A DNA stretch of 25,001 nt from Chara braunii (lineage: Eukaryota; Streptophyta; Charophyceae; Charales; Characeae). The notes beneath the pieces were generated by a model, which did no database searches, had not been told where the DNA came from, and saw only the letters and a program-made list of their open reading frames with translations. Position numbers and translations under genes: made by a program. The stretch spans positions 792,822 through 817,822 of the forward strand of contig BFEA01000552.1 in NCBI GenBank assembly GCA_003427395.1, given 5' to 3'. This document shows positions 19,246-25,001 of the stretch, in pieces (position 1 is the first letter of the stretch; each line of letters opens with the position of its first letter).

Positions 19246-22200
19246 CTTATTACGTTATTTTATAGGTATTTTAAGGCTACCGGTCATACTTTTATAATTT
19301 TGTTATTAGTTAGATATCACGAAGGACTTGTGCACCATGTACATGAAAACACCTAAGGACCTAAATGTATGGATATATAACTACCTAAGAGTTCAACAAC
19401 AATACTCTACAATAGTTATAGGGTATGCTTTACTTTTTAAGGTTGCACTAAACTGAAATTTATAAAATTGCATCCCGGTTGAATGTAAAAATAAAAACTT
19501 ATTATTATTTATAAACTGCAATATCTTGTACACGGGGAGACTCTCATTCAAACGCAGTGGTTGTAGAGAAAGCATAGACAGTAAGGGAGAAACAACCTGT
19601 TAACGAATAAATAACACATAAACACAAAATTTAAACTTCAAGAACACTAAGTACAAGTTACCTGACAATGATAATTACCACAATAATATATGTAGTTACG
19701 AAATAACTACGTTAAATATATTGGACCGAATTGGTAAACTTAGTTATATTGTCATCCCAAATAGTCTGGAAAAAAAAAGTTTGAAACCAATTTTGTTGTA
19801 TAATCCTTATATTTGATGCAAAAAAAAAAAAAAAACATATTGTATGTCAAAGCAAAATGATAATAACAGCGATGTTGGATGTCAGAACTATAAAATAAGG
19901 AAGAAGTTTACAGAGAAAGTTTCATGCATAGAGTCACAAAGGCTATAAACTATTTGTTTACAATGCCATGACGACATATATTTTATATAAAGTGAAACAA
20001 AAAGTCGGATCAACAACGACTAAGGAAGATAAAACCACATGCAATACTTCAACAAAAAAATAAATATATCTTCAAAGATAAACAATCAATTAATGTCTCA
20101 AGTTATGTTGCCACATGTGCGCACCCTCGTACGAGTACGGATTTGTACTTTTGTACTCGTACGCAAGGGGCTCTGTACAACTTTTACTTTTTTGTTTTGT
20201 TTTTAGTTCGATATTGTTTTTTTTTTTTTTCCCCTCAAATTCTAATAAGAATCTGCAGATGATGCTCGACCAAATATTGCTTGTCTTGTGTTGTTGCATC
20301 ACTTTTTCTTTTCAAAATTTTGTGATGATTTTTTTTTTTTCTCGTATGGGGACGTACAAGATGTATAGGTTCCAAAGGATATGTTCCCGTACAGATCCCG
20401 TACATATATTACTCATACGTTTCATACGGAAAGACTCCATACGTATATTTTATGCAATGTAGCTTTAAGTAATATGTTGCATGATTTTTTATGCCTTCGC
20501 AAAAGGACGGGCTGGGTACAACAATAAATGTCGCAAACCATGACACTTGAGTGGTGCAAGATCTTTGAATGGTGTGCTGAATGTCACAATATGAGAAATA
20601 TCTCCAAGGTTACATCTACACGGTAAAAGGCTAAATATCAATCCTTGAGAGACAGAACCAACTATATTGGCGACCCAAATATGACAATAAAGTATGACAA
20701 TGAACGATGTTCAATAAGGTCATCATTTTATGCGACATGTTGATTTTATTAATGCATGAAAGATATCACATACAAAAGTTCACACGAGTGATCTCCTATT
20801 GAAGAGAGTTTGAAACTGGATCACAATTACCATATAATGCAAGGGGCACACCACATAGAAATGATTGCATTAGGACTACATAAGTATAGAGGGTCTTTAA
20901 CAGGGTGATACTATATTTTCCCAACACTAAAAATTTTAACAGAATGTTATCAATAATTCTTAACAGGACGTGCATACGATGTAAGACGGGGTTAAGATAC
21001 ATAGGCTGCCTACAAACGACCTAAAAACTTAATCCATTTTGTCAAGGAGAACCCACATCAAAGCATTAAGCTTAAATGTAAATGCAAGGTAAAACCATTA
21101 TCATATACAGAGGTAAGGAGGGGTACACATAAAAGTACTCAATAACGTAACAAATAACAATAAGAAGTAGTTCAAGAAAGAAAACGAAATACTATAAATA
21201 TCATGAAACCGGTGCAGTCGAACCTTTAACAGAAGATGATGATGATGAATTGATAGAAATCCAAATTGAATTTGATGATAATATTTGATGAACTTCAAGT
21301 TGTCAATGGATTGGCAACAAGGTCTTCGTTGAACTGGGAAAATAATAGAGGGGGACAAATCACCTAACGTACTTTGGGGCAGACAACAAAATAATATTTC
21401 AAAACGTTACAGACTTATACGTGGAATCAACGAGATTTGATCGACTCCTTAATTACAAATTTGATAACTCGTACTACTTACCTACCTTAAAAACAAAAGT
21501 AATCAAATATTAAAAATTCATCTTCAGGTTTGATGAATGTGCTAAGCTTTTGTTCGATCTTGATATTTCCTTAACACTTTCAACATTCATCGTGTTATAG
21601 CGGCGGACTGAGGATAATCCTAGAAAAAACGTTATAAGAAGTGGATAGTCATGTGTTTGTTGGGTGGGATACGGGTGGAGGAAATGCAAAACAAAAGTTG
21701 AGAATATTTACAAATAATTTTTAAATACACATTGAAGGAATAAAACTCGTGACCAAAACGCTTATAATAGCATTTGTGGGAGACTTTCTATAAATTAAAT
21801 CATTTTATACTTATCTTAGGATACAAAATGGATGTACATTCCGTAATGAATAAATGTAGTACTATAACGAAACCTATGATATCAAACAAACTCAATTGCG
21901 AACTTATGTTTTTCAGACTCGAGTAACAAAGTAGTAAGTACGTACATCTCAAAATTCCTCACATGAGATCAGCGACAGTAACTTTTATTTTTTTTTATGA
22001 TGCTCCATTAAAAGCGAACATTGTCGAACGAAGTAATAACTCACATGCCTAAGTTTCGACATTGACGCAAACAAATGTTTGATATCACTCTTATACTTAT
22101 AATTTGTCATTCATATTACCTTGTGCTCAAGGTGATTCTATGAAGTGGAATAGAGGAGTAACTGATGAAAAGGTAGCAGGATAGCAAGAGTTTTATGAAG

Positions 22201-22450
22201 GAGCATCAATACAAGTGTGTATGTTTTTGTGGATGGGGATAAAAGAGTGGGCATTATCGCACTCTGAGCAAATGAACCAGTAGAGGGGAAGGATGGAGGG
22301 AGAGGAAATATGATATTTACGAAAATAACGTAATGGGATCTATACGAATGAATAAATAGTTAGGTAGTAAAACGTTGCAAAATGTCATACAGTTTACGCT
22401 TCTTATCCAAAATTTTGTTTTTTTGCTAAGACCAAATGAACTTCAAAGCA
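19246..22450. other. AT-rich stretch; one GTAC-rich inverted repeat
   Basis: Mostly featureless AT-rich DNA. At 20128-20163 cgtacgagtac and gtactcgtacg form a perfect 11-bp inverted repeat around 14 bases, and GTACG/CGTAC words recur to about 20450 on both sides of T-rich DNA, which may be another decayed element with GC-richer ends. Short GAT repeats occur near 21236. Open frames are short and unrecognised. Confidence 0.4.
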
Positions 22451-23437
22451 AGGTAACCGGCGTTTCGGACGGGCCGAGTACCCGAACCCGAACGCCCGAA
22501 CGTATAGGTCCCTTTAGGGATGCGTTCGGTCGTTTGGGTCGAACGCGGAGAAAGAAAAAAACAAAAAAACAAAGAAATAAAAATAAAAAAAATCTATAAA
22601 AAAAAATATTATGAAGAAAAATAAATTTAACGAGATTTGCTTGAGCATTACATCCAAATTCCTTACCAAATTTGAAATAAAAATAAAATACAGAGCAAAA
22701 ATACTAATAATAAAAATAACATAAAATCTAAAGATAAAGGGTTATTGCTTATTTTACTTGTAGCCAATTAGGTTATATGGTATTCGCTTGTGGTATCTCC
22801 AATTATTCTGTGAGTGTATTTCATCTGATCAACCATGCTTTTTTTAAAGCATTACGTTTTTTTAGTGCAAGTTTTGTGATTCATGCAATGTCTGATGAAA
22901 ACGATATGCGCAAAATAGGAGGATTAATTTTTTTGTTACCTTTTACTTATGTTATGATGCTAATAGGCAACATGTCTTTAATTGTATTTCCTTTTTTAAC
23001 TGGATTTAATTCGAAGGATGTGATCTTATAACTTGCTTATACTAAATATATCATAAGTGGTAATTTGTCTTTTTGGCTTGGAAGTCTATCTGTATTTTTG
23101 ACTTCTTTAGTGAGTGCGTAAGCACGTTTTCGACACCGCCATCGTTCGCAATTTTTCTTTTTTCTTTGGCATAGCTAACTGCCTTGAAAATTTACAGATG
23201 TGTACTTCACATAATGAAAAACCCACCAAAAAAGTTTAAAAAAATAATAAAATTGTTTAGACCCCGAACCAAAGTGAAAACAAAAAGTAAAAAGTGAAAA
23301 AAAACGTGGGCGAGCACGTTTTGACACCGCCATCTTTGGCGATTTTTAATTCTTGTTTGGCTGAGCCAAATGAAGTCAAAATTAATAGGCATGTACCTCA
23401 ACGTAATAAAGAACTCACAAAAAACAATTCAGAATAT
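22451..23437 (+). mobile_element. Longer TIR-family element split by a mitochondrial insert
   Basis: The left end AGGTAACCGGCG at about 22451 leads into the GC-rich GAACG module (22465-22550), the A-rich tract and the shared 'acatccaaattccttacc' segment (about 22652-22690). The family sequence breaks at about 22737 and resumes at about 23107 with both internal modules ('gtgagtgcgtaagcacg' and 'gtgggcgagcacgttttg'), to about 23437. The GC-rich right end is missing; (TA)n and another copy follow. The gap is filled by 369 bp of nad5. Confidence 0.6.
22738..23106 (+). pseudogene. nad5: Nuclear insert of mitochondrial NADH dehydrogenase subunit 5 (NUMT)
   Basis: In one frame from 22738 the translation reads [19 protein letters not shown], then [39 protein letters not shown] and [14 protein letters not shown], the conserved middle transmembrane part of mitochondrial complex I subunit Nad5. 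A TAA (23029-23031) stands where the family has Glu, then the frame continues LAYTKYIISGNLSFWLGSLSVFLTS to 23106. 123 codons, one stop, no frameshift, and several substitutions at positions normally constant. Only a piece of an approximately 670-residue protein is present, without start or end, inside a transposon copy, so this is a decayed transfer from the mitochondrion to the nucleus, not a working gene. Standard code fits. Confidence 0.9.
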
Positions 23438-23466
23438 ATATATTTACCGGACAGTTTTGTTTGTGA

Positions 23467-23468
<2 letters not shown>

Positions 23469-23509
<41 letters not shown>
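23469..23509. repeat. (AT)n microsatellite
   Basis: Uninterrupted AT dinucleotides next to the start of the inverted element at 23512. Comparable short TA runs lie at 24294-24305 and 24399-24410, beside other element ends. Confidence 0.95.
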
Positions 23510-23511
<2 letters not shown>

Positions 23512-23513
<2 letters not shown>

Positions 23514-24294
23514 GAGTTGCCAGGCCGAACGTACGGAGGTCCCTAAGCTTACCCCCGAACGTTCGGGCGTTCGGGTCCCCGTACGGGGCCTGAACTCGAA
23601 GGGGTTCGGACCCCGCAAAAACTTATTTTAGTACCTAAATATTATTATGTTTTTCTCATTATTGTCTTGTGAGTTCTCTATTATGTAAGCTACCTATCTC
23701 TCAATTTTGAAGTTATTATGTGCAGCCGAACAATAATGAAAAATCGGCAAAGATGGTGGTGTCAAAACTTGCTTTCCCACTTACTATTTTTTTTTTTCTT
23801 CTTCTAATTTCACTTTTTGTTTTCCCTTTATTTCGGGGCCTCAAAAAAATTATCATTTTTTCAAACTTTATTTGTAGGTTCTCTATTATGTAAGATACAT
23901 ATGTATGAAATTTCATGGCATTTGACAAAGCCAAGAAAAAAATGAAAAATCGCCAAAGATGGTGGTGTAAAAAACTTGGTCGCCCACGCAATAATTTCAT
24001 TCTTGTTTTATTTTTTCTTATTTTCATTAATATTATTTATTTTTCGTATTTGATTTTTATTTCAAATCTGGTAAGGAATTTGGATATACTGTTGAGACAA
24101 ATGTTGTTTAGTTTATTCTTCTGGATGACATATTATTTTTGCAGAAGTTTTAGAAACTTGTTTTTTTTTGTTTTTTTTTCTTCTTTTTTTTGGTTCCGCG
24201 GTCGGCCGAACGTCCGAACGTGTCAAGAGGGGGTCCCAAACGTTCGGGCGTTCGGGTTCGAGGGTTCGGCCCGTCCCGAACGCTGGCAACCCTA
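23512..24294 (-). mobile_element. Longer TIR-family element, reverse orientation, complete
   Basis: Ends CAGAGTTGCCAGG (23512) and complement of TAGGGTTGCCAGCG (24294). Read on the minus strand: GC-rich left module with GAACG repeats (24294-24190), A-rich tract, shared segment (about 24085-24040), two internal modules (about 23990-23800 and 23790-23640; 'gccatctttgccgattttt'-like), GC-rich right module (23610-23512). About 783 bp. Both ends abut (TA)n, so any target duplication is masked. Non-coding. Confidence 0.65.
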
Positions 24295-24410
24295 TATATA
24301 TATATCGTCACAAACAGAGCTGCCCGGTAAACCGTAGGCAGAGAGAGAGAAGAGGACAACAAACGAGGGGCTGTGACAAACTGTTTCGTCGGAGTTTATA
24401 TATATATATA

Positions 24411-25001
24411 CAGGGTCGCCAGCCCGTACGTACAGAGGTCCCCGGGTAGACCTCCGTACGTACGGGCGTTCGGGGTCCCGTACGGGGTCTGAACCCAACG
24501 GCGTTCGGCCCCCTCCAAAAATTATTTCGTGGCCTAAAAATATTTTTTTTTTCTGATTTTTTTTTTTTAGTTCTCTATGACGTGATTAGATGCCTGTAAA
24601 TTTTGAAGTCATTTGGCTAAGATAAATAAGAATTAAAAATCGTCAAAGATGGCGGTGTCAAAATGTGCTCGCTTACGTATTTTTTCACTTTTTACTTTTT
24701 ATTTTCACTTTAGTTCGGGGTCTAAACAATTTTATTATTTTTTGAAACTTTCTTAGTGGGTTTTGTATTATGTGAAGCAAAACATCTGTAAATTTTCAGG
24801 GCATTTAGCTATGCCAAAAAAAAAAAGAAAAATCGTCAAAGATGGTGATGTCGAAAACATGCTCGCGCACTCACTAAATTTAATTATCTTTTTATTTTTA
24901 TTTATTTTTATTATAAGTATTTATTTTCCGTATTTTATTTTTATTTCAAATTAAGTAAGGAATTCGGATTTAATGCTCAGACAAATCTTGTTTAATTTAT
25001 T
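24411..25001 (-). mobile_element. Longer TIR-family element, reverse orientation, cut by window end
   Basis: Starts CAGGGTCGCCAGCCCG after a (TA)n run. The right GC module (24411-24515), both internal modules in reverse (about 24560-24690 and 24700-24880) and the shared segment (about 24940-24985) follow in the order seen at 23512-24294. The left end lies beyond the window. Confidence 0.6.

Overview
This window looks like repeat-rich nuclear DNA of a eukaryote. Long stretches are AT-rich, with homopolymer, (CT)n and (TA)n tracts, no operon-like gene packing, nested short transposons, a decayed retroelement and a fragment of a mitochondrial gene. The retroelement proteins (CCHC zinc knuckle plus charged ORF1, then GIY-YIG nuclease followed by reverse transcriptase) most resemble, from memory, hypothetical proteins common in the charophyte alga Chara braunii. 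A streptophyte green alga is my best guess; this is an inference without a database search. I see no intact host protein-coding gene.

Layout. 1-1660: AT-rich DNA with several copies of a short (about 270-290 bp) terminal-inverted-repeat element, in two cases one copy nested inside another, one with an exact 9-bp target duplication. 2050-3850: microsatellites, a decayed copy and one fuller copy (3040-3849) of a longer related family with GC-rich ends full of GAACG/CGTTC motifs. 3850-6190: GC-richer DNA with a perfect hairpin but no recognisable gene. 6190-6655: degenerate tandem repeat of about 115 bp. 6840-7605: nine copies of a conserved 20-base core, each flanked by a different but self-complementary stem. 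7606-9540: nothing recognised except a C19 tract. 9541-9905: fold-back plus direct repeats. 9906-12175: nothing recognised.

12176-18036 is the main object: a Penelope-like retroelement on the minus strand. Two direct repeats of about 610 bp (pseudo-LTRs) enclose ORF1 (17183-15895; zinc knuckle, charged helix, basic tail) and ORF2 (15764-13117; N-terminal GIY-YIG endonuclease, linker, reverse transcriptase with an insertion between motifs A and B, thumb). The permuted order (nuclease before RT) is that of the Chlamys/Naiad clade. Both ORFs carry stops and frameshifts, so this copy is dead.

18037-22450 is AT-rich with one more short element (18973-19245). 22451-25001 is a cluster of the longer element family in opposite orientations around (TA)n tracts. 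One copy is split by a 369-bp mitochondrial nad5 fragment (22738-23106).
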